Shown here: positions 9,167 through 18,841 of the stretch, piece after piece
Numbering within the stretch: position 1 is the first letter of the stretch
Layout of the letters: every line of letters starts with the position of its first letter
NCBI RefSeq assembly: GCF_000817775.3
Contig: NZ_JTHE03000088.1
Location: 1-64,000 of the forward strand
Length of the DNA: 64,000 bases
Origin: Lyngbya confervoides BDU141951
Lineage (GTDB): Bacteria > Cyanobacteriota > Cyanobacteriia > Thermosynechococcales > Thermosynechococcaceae
Direction of reading: 5' to 3'
Notes under the pieces: model-generated
What the model was told of the DNA's origin: nothing
Seen by the model: only the letters and a program-made list of their open reading frames with translations
Database searches by the model: none
Position numbers and translations under genes: made by a program

Positions 9167-12100
9167 ATGGATTATGGCGTTCTGGGTGAAGGATTTGGGC
9201 TGGTGGGGTTAACCCTAGCTCTGGTGATTAGCGAAGTCCGACGACAACGACAGCAGCGGGCGGTTCAAGAGGCTCAGCGGGACCAAGAGACGGCCTTAGA
9301 TCAGCTCCATAAGCAGCTCAGTCAATCTTGCCAGGAGAAAGGGGATCTAACCGAAGCGCTGGATCTGGCCAAGGCTGTGGTGGAAACCCTTCAGACCAGA
9401 CAACAGCAGGCTGAGGGGCAGATGACCGAGATCCAGGCGGAAGCAGAGGCGAAGGCGAAGGCCCTGGGGGAACTGACGGAAACCCTTGCCGCTCAACAGC
9501 AGGACTGGCAGCACCGGTTTCAAATCCAGGAAGAGGATCATCAACGGATCCAGGCCGACTCTGTCCGCAGGGTGGAGACCTTGGAGCGATCGCTCCAGGA
9601 TCACGATCAACAGCACCAACAGGCCCTTGATCAGTTAAGGCAGCAGCTTACGGATCAGTCTAAGCAGGCCCAGCAAACCCAGGCGCAGCTAGAACAGGAT
9701 CTCGCCGAAGCAAGGGCAAGGGCAGTCCAGCTGGAACAGGAACTGGAGGAACTGCGAACCCATCAGCAGTCGATTGTGCAGGCGCTGCGTGCTGATTTAG
9801 ATCGCAGGGAACAGCAGTTGCAGCAGCAGCTGCAGGATCTGCTCCAGGATCGCGATCGCCTCCTGGTTGAACAGGTGGCTCTGCAGGAGGAGAACCAGGG
9901 CTTACAGGCCATGGCCCAGGAACACGATCGTCTCCAAATTGAGCATCAAGCCGTGCTGCGGGATCAGCGCGAAGCGCTGAGCAGTCTGACGCAGGCAAAA
10001 TCCCAACTTCAGCAATTCACCCAGGAAAAGCAGGAACTAGCGGCCCAGCTAGAATCCCAGGCGCAGGAACTGGCACAACTTGCCCAGCAGCGCGGGGGTC
10101 TAGAGCAGGAATTAGCCAATAAAACCTTAAAAATTCAGGAGTTTGAAGCAAAACTGCAGACCAGCACGAAGAATTTAGAGCTTATTCGCTCGCTAGAAGC
10201 GGATCTGGAGCAATCGCAGCAGACTGAGCAGCGCCTTGGGCTCCAGATTGCGGAACTGGAAGCAGAGCTAGATCGGCAAATTGATCTGCATCGCCTTGAG
10301 CAAACGCGGCAGGATTTAGAGCAACAGCAAAAAATTCTGGATCTAGAGCAGGAAAATTTAGACTTGTTAGAGGCCCTAGAGGCCCGAACGGATCGGCTCA
10401 AGACTCTGGAACCTCTGGAAGAGGAAAATCAAAACCAGCAGCGATCCCTGACCCAGGCGCAGGCAGAATTATCCCAGACCAAGCAGGCCCTTGCAGACCA
10501 GTCCCTGGAGTTGGAAAAGGTGCAGGCCCAGGTGGCCGCGCTCCAGGCAGAAAATCACGATCTCCAGCAAATTCTGGAGTCCCAGGGGAGCAGTTCATCT
10601 GAGGATCAACCGGATCTCGATCTGGCCCAGAGCTTGCAAACGATCTCTCGTCTGGAATCTGACCTAGCCCGGCTAGGGGCTGAAAACCAGACCCTAGAAT
10701 CAGCCCTGGATCAGGCCCAAGCGCAGATCACCAGACAGACCCAGACCCTGGCAGACCTGGACTCTGACCACACCGCTCAGGTGCAGCATAGGGCTGCATT
10801 AGAACAGAGTTTAGCGGCGGCCACCCAGGAGGTTCAGGATTTAACCGGGAACAATCAGTCCCTCAGGCAGACTCTGGAAGCGGCTGAAGAGGAAGCTCAG
10901 GGGCTCAGACAGCAGATCCAGGATCTGGAGTTGGACCGCGCCGCCCAAGCCAAAACGCAAGCAAACCTCGAACAAGCACTGGCAACCCAGGCCAAGGGAT
11001 CCGAGACCGCAGGGGAGGAATTAGCGCACCTTCAGGCCGAGCGCGATCGCCTGGCTGAGGATCTGACTCAGATCCAGCAGACCCAAACACAGCTTGAACA
11101 GCAGCTGGCGACCTGGGATCAACGCCAGAAGGTCTGGGACCAAGAGCGCCAGGAGTTAACCGGCCAAAGGGAGACCCTCGCGCAAACCAATGAGCAGCTC
11201 ACAGCAGAAATAGCAGCGCTCCACCAGGAGCATCAGGCCCAGCAGCAGGCTTGGCAGGTCGAGCAGGCTGATCTCAGCGATCAGGTGCGGCGGCAAACCA
11301 CCGCCTTCACTGAGATCCAGGAGCAGGTTCATCAACTGACCCAGGCCAAGCAGACGCTTGAAGCTGAGCAGGTTCTGATGTTAGAAGAACTGGAATCTCT
11401 AGAGTCCCAGGCCAAGGAACAGGAATCTCAACAGATCTCCCAGTTCCGCCCAGTGGAGCAGCAGATCCACGAGGAGATGGCCCAAGTCCGCGCCGCTCTG
11501 GAACGGGAGCAGGCTCGGGCTAGAGATCTGGAGGTCAACCATGCGCAGTTGACCCAGTCCCGCGATGGGCTTCAGCAGGATCTAGAGGCGGCCCTGGGGC
11601 AAGTGGCTGCCACCAAGGAAACATCAGCGGCCCTGTCTCGACAACTAAACGCCCTGCAACAGGAGCGCGATCGCCTCCAGGAAGATCTTGAACGCCTCGG
11701 GGACACTCGCCCAGAGGACGAGCGCATCCTGGCGGCCTTAGAAGAGCAGGTCATCCAGCTCAGCCAGGAGCGAGACCAGATCACCCATGCCCTGGAGCAA
11801 TCTCGTGCAGAGATTCGGGAATTAGAGCAGCAACTGACCAAGCTCAGTCGGGAAGAAGATCAGGCAACCTCCGTTCCTGTGCAAGACCCACCGGATCGCG
11901 CCCCAGATCTGGTTCACCTGGAAGCCCAAAATGCAGCTCTGGAGAAAAAAATTGAACATCTCAGCCAGGATAAACAGAAGCTGCAAGCGGCCATGAAAAT
12001 GGCCCAGGATGTGGTTGCCACGCTGCAAAATCAGGTGGAGAACTTAACCCAGGACAAGCAAAGGCTTGAGCAGACCCTGGTCCAAACCAATCGCCAAGAG

Positions 12101-12469
12101 GCCGTCAATCCCCCGCCTCCTTCCGACGCGGGCCAGACTCCGGATTTGCCCTCCCAGGATGTAGCTCCCGCCTTGGGTTCGGCCGGAGCGTCGCAACCGG
12201 ATGAACCGCAGCCAACCCTTCAGCCCCTGGCAGATCAAACCTTCGTGATTACAGGAAAATTTAAACAGGTGAGTTTCGAAGCCGTGAAGGAACTCATTGA
12301 AGCGGCAGGAGGCACAATTAATACCCATCCCAGTCAGAAAACGAGCTACATTGTGGTGGGCGAACATCCCGGCAAAAAGCTCAAAAAAGCCGAAAAGTAT
12401 GGCATTCCCCAGCTCAACGAGTCTGAAATCTTAGCCCTGCTTAAAGTTGACCCCAGCCAGCTAGCCTAA
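9167..12469 (+). CDS. Membrane-anchored giant coiled-coil protein with C-terminal BRCT domain
   Basis: An 1100-residue protein in three parts. Residues about 5-22 form one hydrophobic segment that probably anchors it. About 25-950 is an almost unbroken Gln/Glu/Leu-rich coiled coil with many QAQ, LEQ and DLEQ repeats. Residues 1021-1100 form a BRCT domain of the NAD-dependent DNA ligase type ([43 protein letters not shown]). BRCT domains bind DNA ends or phosphopeptides. A role in tethering DNA or a partner at the membrane is inference. It is convergent with nadA, the stops overlapping by 3-4 bases. The family is not known to me beyond its domains. Confidence 0.85.
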   Translation: MDYGVLGEGFGLVGLTLALVISEVRRQRQQRAVQEAQRDQETALDQLHKQLSQSCQEKGDLTEALDLAKAVVETLQTRQQQAEGQMTEIQAEAEAKAKALGELTETLAAQQQDWQHRFQIQEEDHQRIQADSVRRVETLERSLQDHDQQHQQALDQLRQQLTDQSKQAQQTQAQLEQDLAEARARAVQLEQELEELRTHQQSIVQALRADLDRREQQLQQQLQDLLQDRDRLLVEQVALQEENQGLQAMAQEHDRLQIEHQAVLRDQREALSSLTQAKSQLQQFTQEKQELAAQLESQAQELAQLAQQRGGLEQELANKTLKIQEFEAKLQTSTKNLELIRSLEADLEQSQQTEQRLGLQIAELEAELDRQIDLHRLEQTRQDLEQQQKILDLEQENLDLLEALEARTDRLKTLEPLEEENQNQQRSLTQAQAELSQTKQALADQSLELEKVQAQVAALQAENHDLQQILESQGSSSSEDQPDLDLAQSLQTISRLESDLARLGAENQTLESALDQAQAQITRQTQTLADLDSDHTAQVQHRAALEQSLAAATQEVQDLTGNNQSLRQTLEAAEEEAQGLRQQIQDLELDRAAQAKTQANLEQALATQAKGSETAGEELAHLQAERDRLAEDLTQIQQTQTQLEQQLATWDQRQKVWDQERQELTGQRETLAQTNEQLTAEIAALHQEHQAQQQAWQVEQADLSDQVRRQTTAFTEIQEQVHQLTQAKQTLEAEQVLMLEELESLESQAKEQESQQISQFRPVEQQIHEEMAQVRAALEREQARARDLEVNHAQLTQSRDGLQQDLEAALGQVAATKETSAALSRQLNALQQERDRLQEDLERLGDTRPEDERILAALEEQVIQLSQERDQITHALEQSRAEIRELEQQLTKLSREEDQATSVPVQDPPDRAPDLVHLEAQNAALEKKIEHLSQDKQKLQAAMKMAQDVVATLQNQVENLTQDKQRLEQTLVQTNRQEAVNPPPPSDAGQTPDLPSQDVAPALGSAGASQPDEPQPTLQPLADQTFVITGKFKQVSFEAVKELIEAAGGTINTHPSQKTSYIVVGEHPGKKLKKAEKYGIPQLNESEILALLKVDPSQLA

Positions 12470-13419
12470 CTCATCTCTAACATGCGCTGAATGGGACGTA
12501 GGGCAGCCAATCGGGTCGCCTCTGGTATGTCGATTCGGGGGGTGCGGTGCTGCATCGCAAGATAGAGCTTTTCCAGGGTGTTGAGGCGCATGAAGGGGCA
12601 TTCATTACAGGCGCAAGTGCCAGAGGGCGCTGGAATGTAGTTTTTTTGAGCGTTTTGCTTGTGCATCTGATGCAAAATTCCTGGCTCAGTCGCCACAATA
12701 AAGGTGTGAGTTGGACTGAGGGCGGCGTACTGCAACAGGGCCGTAGTGGACCCCACAAAGTCGGCATGGCGCAGCACCGCAGGTTCACATTCAGGGTGGG
12801 CAATCACCTGCGCCTGCGGATGCTCCATTTTGAGATCCAAAATGCGTCGTTCGGAAAAGGTCTCGTGGACAATACAGCTCCCCTCCCAAAGCACCAGGTC
12901 CCGACCGGTTTGGGCCATGACGTAGCGCCCCAGGTTCTTATCAGGAGCAAAAATAATCGGCTGCGTGGGCGCGATCTGCTCCACAATTTTGACCGCATTA
13001 GAGCTGGTGCAGATAATATCGCTGAGGGCCTTAATTTCCGCCGTGCAGTTGATGTAGGAAATCACCAGATGATTCGGGTGCTGGGCCTTAAAGGCAGCAA
13101 AGGCCTCGGGCGGGCAGCTATCGGCGAGGGAGCAGCCTGCCTCCTGGTCCGGAAGCAACACCAGTTTGTCGGGATTCAAAATCTTAGCGGTTTCCGCCAT
13201 GAAATGGACCCCGGCAAACACAATGACCTCTGCCGAGGTAGAGGCCGCTTGGCGAGATAACCCCAAGGAATCGCCGATGTAGTCCGCAATGTCTTGGATT
13301 TCCGGCTCTTGGTAATAGTGGGCCAAAATAACGGCATTGAGTTCCCGCTTGAGATCGTGAATGGCCCCCACCAAGTCCAGGGGAAGATCAACAGCCGGGG
13401 GAGAAGACAGAGTAAACAC
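12466..13419 (-). CDS. nadA: Quinolinate synthase
   Basis: Condenses iminoaspartate with dihydroxyacetone phosphate to quinolinate in NAD synthesis, using a [4Fe-4S] cluster. [13 protein letters not shown], the cysteine regions [12 protein letters not shown] and CACNECPFM, and the ending [15 protein letters not shown] all match the family. The frame is open to 13689, but the extra 90 residues look non-coding. Cyanobacterial homologues start MFT; here a GTG at 13419 gives [14 protein letters not shown], making 317 residues, the usual length. The stop overlaps that of the convergent BRCT gene. Confidence 0.95.
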   Translation of the reverse strand: MFTLSSPPAVDLPLDLVGAIHDLKRELNAVILAHYYQEPEIQDIADYIGDSLGLSRQAASTSAEVIVFAGVHFMAETAKILNPDKLVLLPDQEAGCSLADSCPPEAFAAFKAQHPNHLVISYINCTAEIKALSDIICTSSNAVKIVEQIAPTQPIIFAPDKNLGRYVMAQTGRDLVLWEGSCIVHETFSERRILDLKMEHPQAQVIAHPECEPAVLRHADFVGSTTALLQYAALSPTHTFIVATEPGILHQMHKQNAQKNYIPAPSGTCACNECPFMRLNTLEKLYLAMQHRTPRIDIPEATRLAALRPIQRMLEMS

Positions 13420-13514
13420 AGGCGATGCAGCAATGAAGGTAAAACAGAGGTTAAACTCCCTCTTTGAATTATAGTGGTTTTTACCAAAAGTAAGTCGCAG
13501 GGTTTTCACGCGAT

Positions 13515-14204
13515 ATGTCATCACCTCGCCCAGCCTGGGATTTCCGCCGTTTTTGGGAAACCCTCGCCTACTATGAAAGCATTCCCTTTGTGAGTGATTT
13601 TCAGAAAATGCTATTTGGATCAACGGCTCCTCCCCCTCCGGTGCCAGAAAATAATCTTGTATTCGACTTTTCCCAACCCAACTTCCCACTCGCGGAACTC
13701 TGGGGAGCGCTGGATGATGTGGTCATGGGGGGCGTTAGCCAGAGCCAAATTGAATCCCATCCCCAAGGCGCACGGTTTCACGGCCAGGTTTCCACGGCGA
13801 ACTCCGGGGGGTTTGCCTCGGTGCGCACCCGCAATTTTAGCCCCCCCCTCAATCTGGCTGAGGCCCCAGGACTGGTACTGCATCTGCAAGGAGACGGTCA
13901 GCGCTATAAGTTGATTCTTCGAGATTCAAGCCGCTGGGATAGCCTGGGCTACGCGGCCTCCTTCGCCACAGTGCGGGGGGAGTGGATGAGCATCAACATC
14001 CCTTTTTCTGAGTTACGTCCAGTCCTACGGGCAAAAACCGTTCCCAATGCTCCGCCCCTCGATTCAGGGGCAATCGCGTCATTTCAGCTCATGCTCAGCA
14101 AATTTGAATACGATGGCCAGCTTAACCCTAGCTTTAAACCTGGCCCGTTTGACCTACTGCTGCGATCGATTGCCATTGCACCAGGGATGCCTCACGGCGA
14201 TTAA
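13515..14204 (+). CDS. CIA30 family protein
   Basis: A 229-residue protein with a CIA30 domain (about 45-220), named after a mitochondrial complex I assembly factor. Visible landmarks are [15 protein letters not shown], the [10 protein letters not shown] strand, and [10 protein letters not shown] near the end. In cyanobacteria and plastids such proteins are linked to assembly or carbohydrate-binding-like folds; the exact function here is unknown. It is divergent from nadA with about 95 bases between. Confidence 0.8.
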   Translation: MSSPRPAWDFRRFWETLAYYESIPFVSDFQKMLFGSTAPPPPVPENNLVFDFSQPNFPLAELWGALDDVVMGGVSQSQIESHPQGARFHGQVSTANSGGFASVRTRNFSPPLNLAEAPGLVLHLQGDGQRYKLILRDSSRWDSLGYAASFATVRGEWMSINIPFSELRPVLRAKTVPNAPPLDSGAIASFQLMLSKFEYDGQLNPSFKPGPFDLLLRSIAIAPGMPHGD

Positions 14205-14320
14205 TCAAGACTGAGGTTCACATAAAAAAGAGGTTCATAAAAAAACCAGACCTGCTGGCCTGCGGAGGGCGCGATCGCCTTAGCCTGACAGGCGGGGATC
14301 AGGACAAAGGTTATTAAAGT

Positions 14321-15121
14321 TTATTTTTGATGCATCATTTTGTGGGTCTGGGGGATGACGCGCACATCGCGCAGGATCTGTTTCATCAAGCCGTGCCATT
14401 CTAGGACCTGTTCAGGCCTGGGGGCTAAGGCAGAATCGGCCTCACCCAGGGGGGTCATGGGCTGCAAGAAGCAGGGAATTTCCTCCGACACAGACCGGAT
14501 CAAGGCCGCAGCCTTTTCTAAGTCTAGCCATTGCGTTTGGCTGGAAATGATCAGTTTGCAAAACACCTCCACCTTGGCCGCCTGGACTAAAAATTGCCGA
14601 TGGGCTTCCCAGTGAGATTCGCGACTGACGCTGGGCAGCTTAAGGTCCATGCCAATCCAATCGAGATAGGGCAACACCAGAGGCAGCAAATCGGCGCGGT
14701 GGCCCCCAGTTTCCAGGTACAGGGGTAGGGAACAGCGCGATCGCAGCTGGGGTAAGAACTGGGCTAAAAAGGCCGACTGCAGAAGCGGCTCTCCCCCGGT
14801 AAGGCTAATGCTGTCATGGAGACGGGGCTGATCGAGTCGATCAATCCAGGCCAGCAGCTGCGTCCCGCTCACGGGATTAGGATGCTGTTCGTAGCGCCGC
14901 TGACCGGCCTGAACCTCAATGTCGCAGCGGGAGGTGGGATGCCAGGTGTGGGCGCTATCACAGTAGGAACAGCGAAGATCACAGCCTCCAAAGCGGACAA
15001 AAATTTGCCGCGTTCCCACATTTAACCCTTCTCCCTGGAGTGCCGAAAAAACCTCCACCAGGGCGGCGGTTTGGTCCAGCCCAGCAGCCTCGAGACTATT
15101 CGATTTCGTAGGCAGCGGCAT
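14321..15121 (-). CDS. queE: 7-carboxy-7-deazaguanine synthase
   Basis: Radical SAM enzyme converting carboxytetrahydropterin to 7-carboxy-7-deazaguanine in queuosine synthesis. The cluster motif is GCDLRCSYC, preceded by FSALQGEGLNVG, the usual N-terminal signature. ISLTGGEPLLQ binds SAM. The frame extends to 15343, but that part is the shadow of queD. I chose the ATG at 15121 (MPLPTKS); one at 15127 is equally possible. It overlaps the queD end by about 26 bases, so queC-queD-queE is a compact operon. Confidence 0.93.
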   Translation of the reverse strand: MPLPTKSNSLEAAGLDQTAALVEVFSALQGEGLNVGTRQIFVRFGGCDLRCSYCDSAHTWHPTSRCDIEVQAGQRRYEQHPNPVSGTQLLAWIDRLDQPRLHDSISLTGGEPLLQSAFLAQFLPQLRSRCSLPLYLETGGHRADLLPLVLPYLDWIGMDLKLPSVSRESHWEAHRQFLVQAAKVEVFCKLIISSQTQWLDLEKAAALIRSVSEEIPCFLQPMTPLGEADSALAPRPEQVLEWHGLMKQILRDVRVIPQTHKMMHQK

Positions 15122-15536
15122 TAACATGGGTTTCTTGAACGTGAACTCGCAGCACTTGAATCGGGACGTTCGGGGCCAAATCCTGGAGCAGATGCTCGGC
15201 GCGATCATGTAAACAGGCGGCCAACACCTCCGTGGTGGGATCGTGAGGCAGGGTAAAAATTTTGCTGCCAGCTTCCACCGCACGCACCGCCCCAACCATG
15301 GGGTCTTGCTCATGGAGAAGCAGGGCATGGTCCAGGTGGGCATCGAGCCATCCCCGCCAGGATCGTTTCAGCAATCCAAACTCTAGCACCATGTTTTCAG
15401 CGTTCAGGGACTGGGATCGTAGGGTTAGGGTAATCACCCAGCTGTGGCCATGGATACTGCGACATTTGGGAGAAGCCGTTGCTTGGGAAAAGCGATGGGC
15501 CGCTTCAATATTGTGCTGAATTTGGATGGTGTACAC
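15096..15536 (-). CDS. queD: 6-carboxytetrahydropterin synthase
   Basis: Converts dihydroneopterin triphosphate to 6-carboxy-5,6,7,8-tetrahydropterin, the step before queE. The 146-residue protein shows the zinc histidines (AAHRF, SIHGHSW) and the PTTEVLAACLHDR segment. The start is a GTG one base after the queC stop, with AGGAG nine bases upstream. The longer frame to 15833 is a shadow of queC. Confidence 0.93.
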   Translation of the reverse strand: MYTIQIQHNIEAAHRFSQATASPKCRSIHGHSWVITLTLRSQSLNAENMVLEFGLLKRSWRGWLDAHLDHALLLHEQDPMVGAVRAVEAGSKIFTLPHDPTTEVLAACLHDRAEHLLQDLAPNVPIQVLRVHVQETHVNAAAYEIE

Positions 15537-15537
15537 C

Positions 15538-16260
15538 CTAACTGGCTCCTGGACGGGCGGCAGCCCCGTAGGGAAGCGGATCACGCAGATTGAGCTGCTG
15601 GAAGGCGGCAAGGCGCAGTCGACAGGAATCGCAGTGACCGCAAGCGATGGGCGGCGTTTGACCCCCTCCCTCACTATAGCAAGACCAGGTCTTGGCCCAG
15701 GGAACGCCCAACTGGTTGCCCAGCTGGATAATTTCCACCTTAGATCGATGGATGAGGGGGGTGTGGATCTCAATGGGGTGACCTTCTCGCCCCTGTTTGG
15801 TGCCCAGCGCAAAAACCTTGCCCATGGCCGCAATATAGTCAGGACGGCAATCTGGGTAGCCAGAATAGTCTAGGGCATTCACGCCAATGTACACTCGCGG
15901 CGCAGCGATGGCCTCGGCATAGGCCAGCCCAAAGCTCAAAAAGATCGTGTTGCGAGCCGGCACATAGGTAATGGGAATCTCCTGAGCCATGGCCTCCGGA
16001 TCGCGATCGCGGGGGAGGGTTAATCGGTCATCGGTGAGGGCCGATCCGCCCCACTGGCGCAGATCAAAGTGAACGCACTGATGCTCAACCACCCCAGCAC
16101 TATCGGCGATCGCCCGCGCGGCTTCTAGTTCCTGGCGATGGCGCTGGTGATAGTCAAAGGAGAGGGCATAGCACTGCATCCCCTCTGCCTTGGCCTGGTA
16201 GAGCACAGTGGACGAATCGAGGCCCCCCGATAGTAAAACAACCGCTTTCACCGCACTCAT
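15538..16260 (-). CDS. queC: 7-cyano-7-deazaguanine synthase
   Basis: ATP-dependent enzyme turning 7-carboxy-7-deazaguanine into preQ0 with ammonia. The 240-residue protein has the PP-loop SGGLDSST near the N-terminus and a C-terminal zinc site with CYSEGG and CGHCDSCRLR. It is the first gene of the queC-queD-queE operon. queF and tgt are not in the window, so the route from preQ0 onwards must be encoded elsewhere. Confidence 0.96.
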   Translation of the reverse strand: MSAVKAVVLLSGGLDSSTVLYQAKAEGMQCYALSFDYHQRHRQELEAARAIADSAGVVEHQCVHFDLRQWGGSALTDDRLTLPRDRDPEAMAQEIPITYVPARNTIFLSFGLAYAEAIAAPRVYIGVNALDYSGYPDCRPDYIAAMGKVFALGTKQGREGHPIEIHTPLIHRSKVEIIQLGNQLGVPWAKTWSCYSEGGGQTPPIACGHCDSCRLRLAAFQQLNLRDPLPYGAAARPGAS

Positions 16261-16391
16261 CCCTGACTTTCTTCCATTGGACCGCGTCGCTCCAACACTC
16301 TCAGCAAATTTTTATCACTCCGTTAGCGGTTTATCAGCATAGCGCACCTGGGCTTGGATAGAGTGGAGAAAATTTAATCGGCAGCACAGGG

Positions 16392-17957
16392 ATGACAGGG
16401 GCATGGAAATCAATGGGGCGAATCTTCGAGCGGGGCATTTTCCGGCGAAATCGCAGCACGGCTCCTGAGGTTTCCATAGCCCCGACCTCTCCCCGGCCAC
16501 ACTGGCTGGATCTGCGATCGCTGCAGTTTCAGCTCTCCCTCTCCCTCGCCACCTTGATTGCCCTGGGGCTAAGTGGCGCAGCCCTCTGGACCACCTACAA
16601 GGTGCAGCAAATTTTAATCGATAGCCACAAAGATTCCATTGTGGACATTGGCGATCGCATTGCTGAGGATGTCAAGCTTTACGAACAAATGGAGATGATG
16701 CCCCTTGAGGAGAGCCTGCAACGAGCCTTGGAGAACCGCGCCTCCCAAAAGCTGCTGCTATGGGTCCAGCAGGAGAACGGCACCCTGATTGCCGCAGCAC
16801 CGCACGCCTCAGATGCCGTTTGGGCCAGGCTCAACTCGCCCCACACCTTGGCAGCCATGTTTGAAAACGCCCTGCCCCCGCGAATTTTCAGCCTGAAAGA
16901 CCAAGACTTTGTAGCCTGCAACAGTCCTCTACGGGTGGGAACTCAATTTAAAGGAGATTTGTTCATTGCCCAGGACATTACGGAGGATCAGCAGCGCTTT
17001 GAGGCCGTGGTGCACACCCAGGTAGCCACCACCCTCAGCGCCATCTTACTGATGACCCTCGGCATGATTTATTACCTGAGCCGATCCCTGAAACCCCTTC
17101 AGGATATCTGTCGGATGACCCAAAATATCTGCGCCGAGGACCTAGAGCAGTCCCAGTTGCCCATCCAGCGGGCACCCACCGAAATTCAACAGCTCGCAGA
17201 CATGTTTAACCTGATGATCTCCCGACTCTCCGGGTCCTGGAAGCAAGAGCAGCGGGCCAGTGCCCGGCAGCGTCAGTTTGTCAGCAATGTGTCCCACGAA
17301 CTTCGCACGCCATTGACAGTCGTGCGTGGCTATCTGCAAAGCACCCTGCGACGCGGGGATAACCTCTCGGCAGGCCAGCGGGAGGCCTTGAGCATTGCCG
17401 CGACAGAGGCAGACCATACCATTCAGGTTCTTCAGGATTTGCTGGACCTGGCCAGAGCTGACGACGGGTATATTCCCTATCGCATGGACTACGTCATTCT
17501 CAACGACCTGGTGCAGCAGGTTCTCAATCGTGTGAAAAAAGTTAAGCCTCGGCCCCTTTTATTGGAAGCATCGGATGATTTAATCACAGCCTATACCGAT
17601 GAGTCTCGTCTAAAACAGGTCCTAGTCAACCTTGTGGATAACGCCCTGAAGTATTCTCCGGACCCTGAACCTGTTACTGTCAAGCTGAGCCAGAGCGAGA
17701 ATCAAGCCATCATTGAAGTGAGCGATCGCGGCTCTGGCATTCCCCCGGATTTGCAACGGCGAATCTTTGAGCGGTTCTATCGCATTGACGAGGCCCGCAC
17801 CCGTTCCGGCGGCACCGGCCTGGGATTATCCATTGTTAAGACCTTCGTCGAGGGGATGCAGGGGCAGGTCTTCCTCACCTCAACCGTGGGGAAAGGGTCA
17901 ACCTTTACGGTCCAACTGCCGCGCCTGTCGAAGCATGACCCGCAAGGGACAGGCTAA
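16392..17957 (+). CDS. Membrane sensor histidine kinase
   Basis: 521-residue two-component kinase. Two membrane helices (about 46-66 and 210-229) bracket an extracytoplasmic sensor of about 140 residues. A HAMP linker (about 230-283) leads to the HisKA domain with the phosphorylated His302 in SHELRTPLTV. The ATPase domain shows NLVDNALKYS, DRGSGIPP and GGTGLGLSIV. It lies 2 bases upstream of a response regulator, so they form a cognate pair. The input signal is not evident. Confidence 0.93.
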   Translation: MTGAWKSMGRIFERGIFRRNRSTAPEVSIAPTSPRPHWLDLRSLQFQLSLSLATLIALGLSGAALWTTYKVQQILIDSHKDSIVDIGDRIAEDVKLYEQMEMMPLEESLQRALENRASQKLLLWVQQENGTLIAAAPHASDAVWARLNSPHTLAAMFENALPPRIFSLKDQDFVACNSPLRVGTQFKGDLFIAQDITEDQQRFEAVVHTQVATTLSAILLMTLGMIYYLSRSLKPLQDICRMTQNICAEDLEQSQLPIQRAPTEIQQLADMFNLMISRLSGSWKQEQRASARQRQFVSNVSHELRTPLTVVRGYLQSTLRRGDNLSAGQREALSIAATEADHTIQVLQDLLDLARADDGYIPYRMDYVILNDLVQQVLNRVKKVKPRPLLLEASDDLITAYTDESRLKQVLVNLVDNALKYSPDPEPVTVKLSQSENQAIIEVSDRGSGIPPDLQRRIFERFYRIDEARTRSGGTGLGLSIVKTFVEGMQGQVFLTSTVGKGSTFTVQLPRLSKHDPQGTG

Positions 17958-17959
17958 GA

Positions 17960-18721
17960 ATGTCCTTGATGAGGACTCCAAACCGGCCTCAGGTTGATGA
18001 ATCTCTGGTGAAGGCGCTCTCCTGTGAACCTCCAACGGATGAAATGGTGATGCTCAAGATTTTGCTGATTGAAGATGACATAACCCTGGCCCAGTTTGTG
18101 CAGCTAGAGCTGGCCCAGGAAGGCTACCAAGTCACCGTTGCCCATAACGGTATGGCGGGGCTCACCCAGGCCCGAGAACTCCTCCCCGATCTGGTGCTGC
18201 TGGATTGGATGCTGCCTGGCATGAGCGGACTGGAGGTTTGCCGACGGCTGCGCACCACCGGGGACAAAGTTCCGGTCATCTTTATGACCGCCAAGGATGA
18301 AATCAGCGATCGCGTCGCTGGCCTCGATGCCGGGGCTGACGACTACGTGGTCAAGCCCTTCAGCATTGAAGAACTCTTGGCCCGCATTCGGGCCCATCTG
18401 CGCCGTACCCACGAAGAGGACCCCCATCTGCTCAGCTTTGCAGATTTAACCCTGAATAAAAGTACCCGAGAGGTCTTCCGCCGTGGACGCGCCATTGAGC
18501 TAACGGCCAAGGAATTTGATCTGCTGCAATACCTGATGAGTCATCCGCGCCAGGTGCTCACGCGCAACCGAATTCTTGAGGAGGTTTGGGGTTACGACTT
18601 TATGGGCGATTCCAACATCATCGAGGTCTACATTCGCTACCTGCGGCTCAAGCTGGAGCAGGAACAGGAGAAACGACTCATTCAAACCGTGCGCGGGGTG
18701 GGGTACGTGCTGCGAGAATAG
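17960..18721 (+). CDS. OmpR-family response regulator
   Basis: Receiver domain (about 31-150) with the acidic pair DD (39-40), phosphoacceptor Asp82 in LVLLDWMLPG and Lys in VVKPFS, followed by a winged-helix DNA-binding domain (about 155-253) ending IQTVRGVGYVLRE. Homologues begin near MLKILLIEDD, so the first 28-30 residues may be untranslated and the ATG at 18050 is an alternative start. It is the partner of the kinase just upstream; kinase-first order is the less common arrangement. Confidence 0.93.
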   Translation: MSLMRTPNRPQVDESLVKALSCEPPTDEMVMLKILLIEDDITLAQFVQLELAQEGYQVTVAHNGMAGLTQARELLPDLVLLDWMLPGMSGLEVCRRLRTTGDKVPVIFMTAKDEISDRVAGLDAGADDYVVKPFSIEELLARIRAHLRRTHEEDPHLLSFADLTLNKSTREVFRRGRAIELTAKEFDLLQYLMSHPRQVLTRNRILEEVWGYDFMGDSNIIEVYIRYLRLKLEQEQEKRLIQTVRGVGYVLRE

Positions 18722-18841
18722 CGATCCCAAGAATCACCCCGAAGTATCAACACCGGTACGGTATACCACACCTGAAACGGACTTGCTCCGGCAGGATAGA
18801 ATACCCTTGGATAAAGTTTGTTTAACCTTTAATTTTCTTGC

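Noticed and set aside
9347-12028. Many minus-strand frames across the coiled-coil gene
   Set aside because: They are shadows created by the repetitive Gln/Glu/Leu codons; translations are Ser/Arg-rich or Pro/Gly-rich and lack any domain.
12547-13260. 237-codon plus-strand frame antisense to nadA
   Set aside because: No recognisable domain and the opposite strand is a clear quinolinate synthase.
13420-13689. N-terminal extension of nadA
   Set aside because: The added 90 residues do not match the family and reach into the divergent CIA30 gene; the GTG at 13419 fits homologues.
15122-15343. N-terminal part of the longer queE frame
   Set aside because: It is the out-of-frame shadow of queD; the radical SAM protein starts at about 15121.
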